64,000 bases of DNA, from assembly GCA_031308135.1 (NCBI GenBank), contig JAHLJT010008756.1:101639746-101703745 (forward strand), in the 5' to 3' direction. The notes beneath the pieces were generated by a model, which did no database searches, was not told the origin of the DNA, and saw only the letters and a program-made list of their open reading frames with translations. The position numbers and the translations under genes were made by a program. Shown in pieces: positions 12,168-23,057 of this stretch. The number at the start of each line of letters is the position of its first letter. Position 1 is the first letter of the stretch. This stretch comes from Acheta domesticus (lineage: Eukaryota > Arthropoda > Insecta > Orthoptera > Gryllidae).

Positions 12168-13060
12168 TTGTGCTGGTTGAATGCACAAGGGTATGTGACT
12201 GTACAATCCACATCTGTGCCCTGGAATGGCAAGTGCCACAAGATCCGAAGTGCCTACGTAATTTTGGAGTCGTATTTTTGTGCACAAATTATAGCACGTG
12301 AGAAACAGTTAAAAATATTTGTAAAAAAATATGAGGGGATAGAATTTTATTTAAACAGCCAACACAGGCTATGTTGAGCAATACAACGTGTGGTATAAGG
12401 GAAATAGGGAAATTCTGTCACACTTCATTCGAGTTGTATGCTTTTTTGGGAGACAAGGGCTTGTATTTTCTAGCCATAATGAAAATAGGGATCGAGAAAA
12501 TTTCATGGAATACATAAGTGAAATAATGAAATATGATAAAACTGACAGGATGATACGAAAATTCCAGTGTTTCGTGCAATCTCACCAAAAATTCATTGGA
12601 TTTCAAGTGTGAGCACGGTAATGTCCCATGAAATTAAAAATAAAATTTCTAAAGCCTCTTTGTCTTCGCCATACTGGATGAAACCCTTGATGTAAGCAGC
12701 AAAGGACAACTGTCACCGTTTTTCATTAGTGTCTTTAAATTGATTGATTTTCTCTTTCCTATTATATTTTTATTATAGATCATTGTTTTCCATTTTATAA
12801 ATTATGCCAATTCTACTGGGTTCGAAATGGACAATTTGAAAATCATTAGGTTTCATAGTGCTCTTTATTAAAATATGAGGACAAAGTATGAGCCATTATT
12901 ACTTTTACTGGATCAGTTTTTATTTAAAATATACAAATTATTTGTCTGCTCTAACTGATCAAAGTGACAGAAATGGTATTGGTGAATGGGAAAATATTAA
13001 ATAATTATTTTCTCATTTCTCGAGTTACATACCCTAAGCAAAACTCAGGCTACGCCACTG
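12168..13060 (+). pseudogene. Decayed hAT transposase (DUF4371 type) with one terminal repeat
   Basis: Broken remains of a hAT-superfamily transposase like the intact one at 47166-49319. A plus-strand piece at 12388-12612 reads ...VCFFGRQGLVFSSHNENRD then NFMEYISEIMKYD, matching the family region upstream of the catalytic core. Downstream about 12660-12730 reads VFAILDETLDVSSKGQLSP, the counterpart of the first-aspartate motif LADETADISGKEQLS. The sequence GGCTACGCCACTG ends at 13060, the inverted form of a hAT terminus CAGTGGCGTAGCC. No left terminus was found; it may be in the gap. Stops and frameshifts rule out function. Confidence 0.7.
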
Positions 13061-13560
13061 CTTACAGCCAAACAAATCCTTAGTCTATTCATAATTATGT
13101 CTTCAAACGGAAATTAAACAGTTATAGACGCCTGTGAAAGCATTTAAAGCAGAAAGCCCAAAACGTTTCATTTTTGGCCAATTTGCATTCAAAACTGTTC
13201 AAGCTTCGTACGTTTATTTCTGAGAAAGTTAAAATAATATAAAATGGTAAATAAGTAGATACTATTATGATAAAGTTGTAGACACAGGAGATATGTTAAA
13301 CACTTCACGGGAGTTATGAATATTACACACTTCCAGCTTGTCATTTCACATTCCAATAAACGTATATAAATTTGTAGCAAAAATTACGATAGTTTCTAAT
13401 GCTTAGTTGCTAATTCTATTGATAAAAAAACTAACATTAGCTCATTTAACAAACTTTACGATCATTATAATACATTATTTATCATTTTCTTTTTTACACA
13501 AATAACAGTTAAATGTGTCAAATTTATCTGCTTGCTAACCAGAGAGCAATGTGTTAACAA
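13061..13560. other. AT-rich DNA, nothing recognised
   Basis: Low-complexity AT-rich sequence between the hAT terminus and the next dispersed repeat. Short ORFs only, with no domain. Confidence 0.5.
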
Positions 13561-13569
13561 CACCATTTC

Positions 13570-14500
13570 AAAGTCCGAAAAATCTAACTTACCATTTCCA
13601 TTTTTTTCCCTCTTCGAAAATAAAGAGAGTGCACAAAAAATGGCACCTACACCACTTTCTATTCTGTTCTTTGCTACATACGTAAAAAATTTAAGAAAAA
13701 ATTTGGAGCCGTTTCTGAGATAATTGTTTAAAATATTTTTAAAATTCCTATGCACGACGCCGTAATACGTAATACTTCAAAAATACTCATATTTTCGAAA
13801 AACTGAACATGACCTTCTTTGAAGATTTGTTTTGATGACACATTTCATTAACAAAAAAATCTCTATAATGGAGGAGACGCCCGCCAAAAAATTGGGAATT
13901 TTGCAATCTTCGAAAAATCAGGGATTTCAACGAACATGGGACCTGCACCATTCCCTTAAGCACCTGTTACGCTATCCGAGAGTCAAAATTTTATCAAAAA
14001 GTTTGTGTCGTTTTTTGAGACAAAAATGTTTAACTAAAATTAAAGATTGTATTTCTTCCAAAATTACGCGAAAAGTACTGACCTTCTCTTAAAATTTATA
14101 CATTGACCTCATTTCAAAATCTGTCTTTAAGAAACAGATTCTTTAAGAAAAAATATCTATTTTCATATTTTAATTGTAGGAAGACGCCGAAAAACATTAT
14201 TTTTTTCAATTTTCGAAAAATCAAGGAGTTTAACGAAAATGACAACTGCACCATTCTCTAAATGTTCACACTATCCAACAACAAAATTTAATCGAAACCG
14301 ATGAAGCCATTTTTTTGTCGCAAGGGCTTCATATAAAGAAATTAAATATGATTCACCGTGACATCGACAGATCGATTGAGGAATATCATTGGGGAAAAAT
14401 GGCGGTTTAGTCGCTTTCCGTTGTTCACTGACGGAAAGACGTTTGGCCGTCAATCGATTTTTCGGTGTCAAGGACCCACAAAACATGGATTCTCACTACA
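13570..14500 (-). repeat. AT-rich dispersed repeat family, minus-orientation copy
   Basis: Read on the minus strand it shows the family landmarks: TGTTTTGTGGGTCCTTGACA, CCGAAAAATCGATTGACGG, then TTTTTCGGCGTCTTCC, and distal modules with CGGCTCCAAATTTTTTCTTA (plus-strand TTTGGAGCCG near 13710). Non-coding; ORFs here on either strand are incidental. Confidence 0.65.
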
Positions 14501-14899
14501 CAATTTTCTACATCCTATATGAAATAGCATTTACTTCTCACTTAAAGTTGTGGTAACTAAGTAATTCCTAGGCATTTTAGGATCCCTGAGTTCTCTGGAG
14601 TTCCTCACGGGACCAATACGTTCCTTTTCTGCATTTACTACCACCAATGTTAAATTGCTCCATCATAATTTACAAACTATGTGTAGAGCTTCTGCGAGCA
14701 ATTAACGAGATAGTAGATCGCCTCGAGACGTGATCCCCAACTACTTGAGGCCACTGACTGCTGATCTTGGCATAGCCCCTGAGGGTTCCAACCACTATTG
14801 GCAGGATTCTGGCGTTGGGCACTCATGAAGTTGTGGCAGCCAGGGGAATGACTGTTCGTATTTTACGACCTTTTCTTCTCCTGCTTTTAGAAGGCTAGG

Positions 14900-15746
14900 A
14901 CACATCCTCGAGACGGACAGTCACAGCGACCACGTGGACCCCTTCCCGGCTTTTCATTACCAGGTCAGGTTTGAGTGGGTTTGAGTCTAACCCCTTCGGC
15001 AACAGAGAAAGTGGTTTCCGTGGACTCCACAGTGTCCGATTTCCGGAGTATCTTTCCCTCTATGAAAATTCTTGACCTCGTCATGCCGCTTTTTTCTTGT
15101 TGACTTCGTCAAAATGCACTGACCGAGGATGTGATTCATGGTTTCTACCACTGTATTGCACTTCCATACATGCACTGCAGTATACATACTCTCTGGGCCT
15201 CCCTCTACTAAGAGTAATTTTATTGGCAGCGGTATTTGATCTCGGTTGGAGTGCAGTTATAAAAAGACAAGGTTTCAGAAGATTATTCTTATAAGCCTTT
15301 AAATCTTGTTGAGTATAACGCCAGTTCAGTCTCAGTATTCTGGCGGTTTTTAATGTCCGTTGGTAGAAACTCCGACAGGAGCTCAGCCATCTACAAATAG
15401 GATCTGCAGATTTTTCTAATCATAATCCTAGGTTCAGCGCTACCCTAGGAACGTGTTGGGCGAGCCGCAGCAATCCCAGTTCCCCATCTCTCTTAGCCAG
15501 GTAGAATAAGCCATCTGTAATACACATATGCAGATGTAAGAACTGTTTGACTGCCACTTTGATTTGACCGTCCGCATTCCTGAGCGTCAACATAGATGGC
15601 ATCAATAAAACTAATTCGTAAGGTAATGTGGAATTGTATAAATATGAAGTAATGCCAACTTCTGAGTGGGCTTTAAATGCGCCTTCTGAAGCCTCGTCAC
15701 TGCTTCCATCAAATACGATATGGATACTTTACATGGGAAGCCTTTC
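14900..15746 (-). pseudogene. R2-like element C-terminus: RT thumb, zinc knuckle and endonuclease remains
   Basis: Resumes the same protein on the far side of the hAT insertion. The RT thumb (AHLKPTQKL, TDGLFYLAKRDGELG) is followed by the ETMNHILGQC...RHDEV knuckle and KPDLV...VTVRLED of the endonuclease. At least three frame changes lie between these segments. Confidence 0.72.
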
Positions 15747-16101
15747 GAGATAGACAGGGTTGGGCAAAATACTTGAAAAATGTATTTCAGATACAAAATA
15801 CAAAAATACTTCGCCGAAAGTATTTTAGATACAAAATACAAAATACTTTCATAAAAGTATTTTAGATACAAATACAAAATAGTATTTTAAAATACTTTTG
15901 AAAATACAAAATACAACCAACGGTGTTTTACACATAATAACTTCTATCCTATTTTTTCCCTTTTAAACAATTATTCACGTTCAAAATTCACATTTAAAAT
16001 CACATCACATTTAAAATGTTATTATTAAAAATATAATATATAACATTCTTTATACAAAAATGTTTCAAATGAAATTTTCAACCCGTTTCAGGTATCAGTG
16101 T

Positions 16102-16261
16102 GGGGTCATCCATAAATTACCTGAAGCGTAATTAAGGGGGAGCGAGGGGGTCTGAGCAGCGTTACGCTGCTTTACATACGTAGAGATAGGGAAGTGCGTT
16201 ACAAGGGGGGAGGGGGTATTGAAAGTACTCGAAATTTGCGTTTCGTAATTTAGATGGCCCC
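16102..16261. mobile_element. Short MITE nested in the hAT-type element
   Basis: About 160 bp with inverted ends GGGGTCATCCATAAATTAC and GTAATTTAGATGGCCCC. The centre is G-rich (AAGGGGGGAGGGGGT) and has a GCAGCGTTACGCTGC palindrome. Same plan as the longer copies near 9315 and 39075. Confidence 0.65.
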
Positions 16262-16449
16262 TATCATTTGTGATGTATGTTCATATTTTAAGTCTGAAAG
16301 GCATCTTGTCCATGCTAAGAAGCGAAGGAGTACAAAGACATCACCATGAGTTTTTGGGAGGTGATAGTTTGGGACAAATATTGCAAAATATAGACAATTA
16401 ACTAAGGTGCCTTTCAGACTTAAAGTATGAACATACATTACAAATGATA
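16262..16449. repeat. Inverted repeat with 42-bp arms
   Basis: Arms 16262-16303 and 16408-16449 are reverse complements with about two to three mismatches (TATCATTTGTGATGTATG... against ...CATACATTACAAATGATA), separated by about 104 bases. A transcript would fold into a long hairpin. One strand reads CDVCSYFKSERHLVHAKK, which resembles a CxxC zinc-finger segment, but the frame stops soon after. Confidence 0.75.
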
Positions 16450-16685
16450 TGGATATCTGATGAATACCGCGCATTTTTAGGATTTAAAATATGCATTTTA
16501 GGTGCCTAAAATAGGTTCTTTCAGCATCTGTTAGGCTTTTTAAATGGTAGAACAGGCACTAATAAAACTTGTAACCTACAAGAAAACTCACTTTTTGACC
16601 ATTTATTATATTTCTCAAAGATAACATAAATCAATATTGCGTAGAATCAGTATTGAACATTTTGCGATAATACAATTTAACAGGT

Positions 16686-16907
16686 TTAGTAGTTAGAATT
16701 ATTTCTACCGTATTTTGCTTCACAATAAATTACTAATACATTCTCCAAGTTTTCAAGAAAAAATGAATGTTTCTTATCGGTCAAGATCACTTTGCTTTCG
16801 GGGAAATTCAATCGCTTTATCTTTAGAAACGGAGGCAGCTTCTCCACGAAGTCAGAAAGTAGTGGCGTGAAGACTTTTATCGCTAGATCCTTGTCCGGTA
16901 TATTCAT
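16686..16907 (-). CDS. Unassigned 73-aa ORF inside the hAT-type element
   Basis: Open from ATG at 16907 to a stop at 16686-16688, beginning MNIPDKDLAIKVFTPLLSDF. Composition is protein-like (mixed hydrophobic and charged residues) but I do not recognise it. It could be a remnant transposase exon or a chance ORF. No initiation context or splice structure decides this. Confidence 0.2.
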   Translation of the reverse strand: MNIPDKDLAIKVFTPLLSDFVEKLPPFLKIKRLNFPESKVILTDKKHSFFLENLENVLVIYCEAKYGRNNSNY

Positions 16908-17745
16908 TTTCTCGCTCTCTTACAGGCGACCAAATGAGACAAGCGGATAAAAAGGTACAAGAGACGAATGCAATTTAGGTTGTTAAAAGTAACTTAAAAT
17001 TAATATCATCCTTGTCTGTTGTAGCGACACAGAAGAAAAAAAGGTAAAAGAAGCCATAAACAAAATAAATTAGGCAAATTAGTCTCATTTTAGGTTTTTA
17101 AACGTAAAGTATGCACAAATAGACATTAATGTTGAAATAGGCTCTTTTAAACGCTATAAAATTGACGGTTTTAGTTCAAATAAACGTAAAATGTTCATAC
17201 AGAGCTTCATTTAGTACAAGGTACTCAGGAAAAAAAGATTTTTACCTAAATATACCATAACGAAATATCAGCTCTTAAAAACTCCGCAAGCACAAGCTTT
17301 TAATCACTGCGCACAACCACAGGGCCACTAGACACACACATGGGCAGCACTCGTTCTGGCACGCGGAGCCTGCTCTCCGAGAAATTGAATCGGAGCTCGC
17401 GATTACGAACCACGGTGTAAGAAATATATCTTACACCGTGATTACAGCGCTCCTCCGGTTATCTCCGGTTGAACCGACGACGGGGGGAAAACGTAATCGG
17501 AGAAACCGGAGGTCCGGCTCCACTCGTCCACGTGGCGGGACCCTCTCTATTTACTTGCACAATGAATGTTTGTTAATCAAAAAGTATTTTTGTATTTTGA
17601 AAATACAAAATACTATCAGAAAGTATTTTCGATACAAATACAAAATACATACTTAAATATGTATTTTCGATACAAAATACAAAAGTATCGAAAATACGTA
17701 TTTTAAATACAAGTATTTTCGATACTGCCCAACTCTGGAGATAGA

Positions 17746-18225
17746 GTAGTTCACTCCCAGGTATGCTAGGGCATGGTCATTCCTGACCAAAGGAATTCTC
17801 TCCCCCAATTTTTCCAGACAGGGGTCCTCAATGAACCAGGATCTTTCAAAGGTAGTAATTTGAAATAATGAACACTTCGAGACAGACAATGTCATTCCGA
17901 GGGCCCCAAGATATTCTACCACAATATCAACCAAGTATTAGGCTCTTGGGGCATATTTTGTAAACAGCACCAGATCGTCAGCAAATGCTAACACGGACAC
18001 ACTCCTTTCCAATAGCGTGTAACCTGACATGTTTTCCAATTTCTCAAGCAGGCACTCCATAATGAGATTAAAAAGGAGTGGGTACAATGGGTCCCCCTGT
18101 TTTACTCCTCTACGAATGTCACAGAATGAATGAACGTCACAGACTGCTTCGTGAAGAATTTGAACTTTAGCGAAACAGTCAGTTTCAGAGAGTTTCTGTC
18201 GTGGATTGAACGTGGAGCGCGCCAA
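17746..18225 (-). pseudogene. R2-like reverse transcriptase fragment
   Basis: Two adjoining open segments (18225-17938 and 17934-17746) separated by a stop. They hold the RT palm motif FADD, the upstream RRGVKQGDP block and the downstream primer-grip-like YLGVNYS. The catalytic aspartates are retained but the frame is broken and the N-terminus is absent. Confidence 0.8.
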
Positions 18226-18360
18226 ACGCTGGTTCGAGTGACGTCACGTTCCTGAACCTGCTGCAAATTCAAACGATGCGTGTAGAACTCAGCTGTTGCT
18301 TGCCCCACGCACGCGCGTCGAGCTCCGTTTGTGTGCGCAGTGTACGAGTCGGGCTGGGCG

Positions 18361-18470
18361 ATGAGGAGCTCCTCCGGCGAGCGGCGCGGACTGCTGCTGC
18401 ATGCGCAGCGCAGAGATCTGCCGCCGCCCTACCACGCCGTCGTCCACGCCTCCTACCTGCCCTCCTATGG
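18361..18470 (+). CDS. Possible first coding exon of an unidentified gene
   Basis: GC-rich island in AT-rich surroundings. The frame from ATG 18361 reads MRSSSGERRGLLLHAQRRDL then PPPYHAVVHASYLPSYG and meets a good splice donor (TATG|GTGAGC) after 18470. A perfect CRE palindrome TGACGTCA lies at 18239-18246. I found no downstream exon and do not recognise the protein. It may equally be a repeat-borne GC-rich segment. Confidence 0.22.
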
Positions 18471-18529
18471 TGAGCAAATAAGTAAAATAAATAGATAAGT
18501 AAATAAACAAATAAATTACTTTATTGCTG

Positions 18530-19020
18530 GCTGCCACTGCAGTGTACCTGACCAGGAGGTCCTAAGGTTCAAATCCCGACATTTGCATGATTTTCGACCC
18601 TAGCCAGACAGCAGGGTTGTATTCAGCTGCTATCTGGAGGAGAATTCTAATGGCCTACTGCTCTCATCGGTAGTTTTCTGTGGTTTCTATGTCTGAGAAA
18701 GTTCCCGCAACGATAACCCTAGCAAACGAGCCACAGACCGCGCGCGGTCTTTCCTACCTCTTCCTTGTCCTATCCCTACCCTTATAGACACACACACAAA
18801 CACTGCACTACCGCACTAGTCGGGAGCTTAGAGCTTGTCTCAGCTAGGGCGGTGCCACGCTCGTGGGAGACACCTAGATGGAGAAAACCTCGTAAGTCGG
18901 CGCCGGATCTCACCATCCAATGGGGGAGGGAACCGCCACCTACCGCGATATAAGTGCGCACTACACTTATGGGAGTAGTGACCTAACCAGCTGACGCGCT
19001 CGGAATCATCAATCAATTAT
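18530..19020 (+). mobile_element. SINE-like repeat, copy 1
   Basis: About 490 bp, matching 21745-22272 in the same orientation. A polymerase-III B-box-like GGTTCAAATCC lies near the 5' end. Shared blocks: CTGGAGGAGAATTCTA, TTCCTTGTCCTATCC, ACGGTGCCACGCT-like and GATCTCACCAT. The end is ATCAATCAATTATT. Tail and B box suggest a tRNA-related SINE; no target duplication was confirmed. Confidence 0.55.
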
Positions 19021-19400
19021 TGGTGGTGAGGCTCAGACTATTTGGCCTGCCCTTCCACCTGACCATTTTCAAGACTTTAATACAATAATACACAATAAAA
19101 AGGAGATTATTCAATTAACATACGTACGCAATAGGGGTAAAGGCTTTCTTAGATATAAACGAATGAAAACGAGGGAGGATGGGAACACTGAAAAGGAACA
19201 CTTACAAGACATTTGTGTTATTGTAATAATTAACTTCAAGTTACAGATGCCTTTAAAATAATCAGAAATATATCTAGTGGTTACATAGGGATACCGTACG
19301 ATATTTTACCCAAATATTGTGAAATTACCTGTATGTGGCTCAGTAAGCCTCTTCAGAAGTAGGATAGTGTTGGTCAGGGCGTCTTAGAAATGGGCGATGC
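19021..19400 (+). repeat. Dispersed repeat with GAGGCTCAG head, copy 1
   Basis: Starts TGGTGAGGCTCAGACTATTT then GGCCTGCCCTTCCACCTGAC and matches 55690-56100 in the same orientation at moderate identity, including ACGTACGCAAT and AAACGAGGGAGGA. No coding signature. Possibly the 3' part of a longer retroelement. Confidence 0.5.
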
Positions 19401-20360
19401 ATAGGTATACGTTTCATATTTCTTGTAACTTGGACTCAATGGGATGGCATTACAAGGTATATCCTACGTAAGTTGCAGAAAATGGTTCAGGAGGCAAAGA
19501 GTAACGTAGTTTTGTACCCAAGAAAATAATTGTTTTAAAATAAAAATTGGTTCTTCGGTCTAGAGTGTGGGAGCTGGAACAATAGCATTAGTTGTGTGAG
19601 CTGGAGAAGACTTGGGTCTGATAGACCCAGAGTAGCATCGGAGAAACATCTGAAGATTGTAGCAATAGAAGGTTAAAAAAATTAAAAATACCCAAAACAA
19701 AAATTCAATTTGAGCTAACTTGAGGTAGCGGGGTCAATGAGATAGGCCATCAAGCAAATTTGCAATATTATCTTAGTAGGAAATTGCTCATATTTCTCCA
19801 AAGCATTAGAATATTCAAGTCCTGCATTTCACGAAATTCATGTGAGGAAATGTTTCGGTATGTCATCCAAGACGTCGTTCGTTTACGTCACCAAATGAAA
19901 TATAATTAACTAGTTCTCAAATAGGACCCATGATAAGTAAATATAGTATAACTTCTGAGTTTCAGTTCTACTAATAGCTTTACGTCTAGATCGCGACCAG
20001 AATTTCTTGGAATATTCGGAGTAAATTTCAGTTCTGGGATAAAATATTTGTTTTCTATTATACTGAATCTTGAAGCAAAACCATATGTGGTAAATATCTA
20101 ACATTTAAAAGGGTACTGATACATTCATACTTACTAATCAGAGAATTCTCAAGAGCAATGAAGAGATGTCAAAATGCACGATCGCATAAGCAAGGCTACC
20201 CAACAAAAAATGTCGCAAATCCAATTCATTTTTACGAGTTTGCCATTCCTGCTGAAGATGCTAAGAAAACCTTTACAATGTCCCTAGCTACCTACGCTAA
20301 TGAGGTAAAATAATATACCTGAGGAAACCGAATACTCTCCCTCCGTGCCCCAGTTGCCTT
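19401..20360. other. AT-rich DNA, nothing recognised
   Basis: Short ORFs only. No terminal repeats, domain or structure that I can support. Confidence 0.4.
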
Positions 20361-20363
20361 TCC

Positions 20364-20645
20364 CAATTCGCTACCTTAGAATCAGACTGACGTAACTACA
20401 ATTTTTGTAATTTTTGTTTACAACCGTTATCAGATCTAGAACTTATTTCTGCATCTTAGGAGCAAAAATCGCCAGTTATGTTCGTTTAGAAATTAGCGCT
20501 CGACATATTTACAAAATTATATATCTTATTACAGTGAAAAGCAATGTAAAAGATGTTATTTGTTTGTTTCCAAACTCTCATACGAGCTGTTTCCAAACAT
20601 TTCGTGAGTGTACTTATGTCAGTCTGATCCTAAGGTAGCGAATTG
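20364..20645. mobile_element. Foldback/MITE-like element with 31-bp inverted ends
   Basis: Left arm from 20364 (CAATTCGCTACCTTAGAATC...) and right arm to 20645 (...GATCCTAAGGTAGCGAATTG) are reverse complements with two mismatches. The 280-bp unit has an AT-rich, non-coding centre. No clear target duplication. Confidence 0.6.
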
Positions 20646-21000
20646 CCCTAAGGTAGAGACTCTGTTGCAGAGGAATCCAGAGCGATGATGAAAACGCAGC
20701 TGCAGCACGTCTGAGACTGAATTCAGCGGTCTGGGCCTGGATGTAGAGCAGCTCCTCGCGATCTGAACAACGGGAATCAGCTTGCCGCCCTTCGACGGAG
20801 CCCTGCAAGAGGCGGTCGCGCCAGCGAGCAACACCCGAAACGATCTCGAGCTGCACTTCGCAACACTTGAGGCTCACACTCAGACTACGCTGGTTAGACA
20901 AGGGATCATGTCCCGGGCGATAACTCGTTACAACTTTGTCGCTAATAACAATGTGTGAATAGATCGAGTATATATAAAATCTAGGTTCAGTTCGATTGAA
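20646..21000 (-). other. GC-rich block with an open minus frame, unidentified
   Basis: The minus strand is open for more than 100 codons over a GC-rich stretch (VQLEIVSGVARWRDRLLQGS ...). The composition is unlike the flanks, which suggests a former coding or LINE-derived segment. No domain recognised, and a second minus frame is open too, so it may be only compositional. Confidence 0.25.
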
Positions 21001-21744
21001 TTTTTCGCACAATATTTCCTGCTTCTTATTTTTTTTTCGCTTTCCTGCTCTTGAAATCTAGTCGATAATTTTAGTAGCAAATTAAATGAAAATTATTAAA
21101 TATAAATTAATTACGAATTTATGTTGAACAGTGGAATGCAAAACAAAGAAGTAAGGATGCCACAAAAATGTTTTCAGTTCACTGGGATTTTTGTAATAAG
21201 TGTTGGTTACACTATGTAACATGATTTGTGTGCTAAATGTTTTAGAAATTCTTGTAAACGACGGTAAAAAGATGTTTCAAATAAAAAGATTGTTTTTGCC
21301 ATCAGGACGAATACCTGTATTAAATTGTCACATATTGTTGGTGTTATCTACATTCCTTCCAAAATCGATCCCACAGTCGGGAAGTAATAGTTCAAATAAA
21401 CTAAATGTACCCTACCTCTAAAAGGGTGAAAGTACCGAGACTAGCCTAAGGGCTACCTTGAAAAATATGGAAAGGGACTGGCCGAAAAGGGCCCAAGGGC
21501 TACCAACAAAAAGGGGGTTGGGCAGACGCGGACATCCTCTGTACAATTAAGTACTCCGCAGGGTATGACCCCGCAGGGAACCTCAATAAAAATGTTTCCT
21601 TCGGTGTCACAGGATGGATCCATCTCGTGGACGTATATTTGGAATGAATAGAATGTACGATGAGCGGGAAGGGAGTGGTGAATACTTCGGAACGTTTAGT
21701 GATTTAAATCTTACGACGGGGAAGCAATGTCTGATCAACTGATG

Positions 21745-22272
21745 TCACTGCAGAACCTCTGACCGGGAGATCATGGGAATCGAATCTCGACGGTAGCGAG
21801 ATTTCGACGCTAGCTAGAGAGCTAGGTCGAGTTCAGCCGCTGTCTGGAGGAGAATTCTAGCGGCCGGTTGCTCTGATCGACAGTTTTCCGTGGCTTCACC
21901 GATCAATACCAGGCAAATGCCGGAGCAGTACCTTAACAAAATGGTCATGGACCGCGGGCGTTCTTTCCTTTTCTCTCCTTGTCCTATCCTCGGCCCCTTA
22001 CTTACACATACTAACACTTATATGCACTACTGTGCCACACTACTGTGTCGGGAGACCAGTCGGCAGCTTACGGCTTGTCCTGGTTGGGACGGTGCCACGC
22101 TGGTGGAAGATTCCTGGTGGGGAAAACACCTCTAGCCGACACGTAGTTGATGCCAGATCTCACCATTCATCGGGGGAAGATCACCGCCATCTCCCGACAA
22201 AATATGCACTTCGCTTACGGGATTAATGAACTTGGCCTTTGACATGCCCGGAAACACGAAATAATCAATCAA
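21745..22272 (+). mobile_element. SINE-like repeat, copy 2
   Basis: Homologous to 18530-19020 along its length: CTGGAGGAGAATTCTAG, CTCCTTGTCCTATCC, GACGGTGCCACGCTGG, GATCTCACCATTCATCGGGG, and an ATAATCAATCAAC end. The head contains GGGAATCGAATCTCGAC, a B-box-like sequence. Divergent enough to be an old family. Confidence 0.55.
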
Positions 22273-22335
22273 CCGGCCGGGTCGGTGACCATGGGGAATG
22301 CTAGCGGGAAGATGGAGCTGATGGCAAGAGATAAC

Positions 22336-23057
22336 TGTTGAATTCAAAGACGAAAGATCCAGGAACAGTTTTCTTTTATTTTCACAATATAGTTACAAGA
22401 ATCTCGAATCCGGGTACAATGCCTCAGTGCCGTATAACCAAGAGAGAGAGCCGAAGTCTTTGCCTGGTCGCCAATCGCCAGTAGAAGTTCCAATAATGCC
22501 GGGATCACCAAGTATCCTCCAGAGATGTCCGTTGTCGAAGCCCAAGTCGCCGTCACCAGTATCTTCGTTGCCAATACGCTGTTCACACCGCTGCCGACCA
22601 GTACCTCGTAGCTCGCTCTCTCACAACTCTGCCTCGGGGCCGGGCCGGCGCCGCTTTATAGCCCGCCAGCAGCTGCCGCTCGCTGGCTAGCCCTGCCGTA
22701 GGGGCAGCGGCGAGTCTTGGCGCGCCTGCTCACCCGTGACGGCCGCGCGCGCTCCACCCGGGCCAGCCCGCCACCGCTGTCTGCTGCTTCGATCGACGGC
22801 GTCTCTGACGCGGTGATGCGGCACGGCGGCGGGACTTTCAACCGCGCGCGGGCGGTCACAGCAATATCCACTCCAACATGCTTGCGAGGGAGATTCGCAG
22901 GCTCGTGGTTGCCACAGTCGTGCAGTCAGGCGGGTCGCGGCGCATCGCCGTTTCAGACCGCGAATCCGAGTTGCAGGTCGCACCAGGGCCTTTCAGCTCC
23001 CATATAAGGTGGTGGAGACCATTATAGTAGCGTGCTCTCCTGCATTACCTTCTAACA
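22336..23057 (-). mobile_element. Probable solo LTR (minus strand)
   Basis: On the minus strand it starts TGTTAGAAGG and ends GAATTCAACA, TG...CA ends. Inside, in promoter order, are a GC-rich upstream region, a TATAAA box (22655-22660) and, about 280 bases later, an AATAAA polyadenylation signal (22375-22380). This order matches an LTR. The five flanking bases differ on the two sides, so no target duplication supports it. A GC-rich host promoter/first exon is the alternative. Confidence 0.45.

Larger units (their letters stand above)
15755..17737. mobile_element. Non-autonomous hAT-type DNA transposon, 1983 bp
   Basis: Perfect 8-bp target duplication GAGATAGA at 15747-15754 and 17738-17745. 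Termini are CAGGGTTGGGCA on the left and, inverted, CAGAGTTGGGCA on the right. Subterminal regions are rich in AAAATACAAAATAC / GTATTTTAGATAC modules on both sides. It is inserted in the R2-like element and interrupts its RT. No transposase was recognised. It contains a MITE (16102-16261), a 42-bp-arm hairpin (16262-16449) and an unassigned 73-codon minus ORF (16686-16907). The 8-bp duplication and CAG...CTG ends support hAT. Confidence 0.85.
14600..18230 (-). mobile_element. Degraded R2-like (RLE-type) non-LTR retrotransposon, interrupted
   Basis: The minus strand carries, in order, the C-terminal two-thirds of an R2-like protein. Reverse transcriptase: RRGVKQGDPLYPLLFNLIME and the catalytic LAFADDLVLF (18225-17938), then GMTLSVSKCSLFQI and LAYLGVNYS (to 17746). 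After a 1.98-kb hAT-type insertion (15755-17737) it resumes with AHLKPTQKLALLHIY (about 15680) and CITDGLFYLAKRDGELGLLR (about 15500). Next are the zinc-knuckle region ETMNHILGQC...KRHDEV (about 15140) and the restriction-like endonuclease motif KPDLVMKSREGVHVVAVTVR (about 14950). Frameshifts and stops break every segment. The 5' end is truncated near 18230, as is usual for non-LTR copies. The exact clade (R2, R8, NeSL) is not resolved. Confidence 0.8.

Noticed and set aside
20614..20660. CCTAAGGTAGCGAA, similar to a conserved stretch of bacterial 23S rRNA and recalling the R1/R2 target region
   Set aside because: Only about 15 bases match and the flanks do not. It is better explained as an arm of the 20364-20645 inverted repeat.
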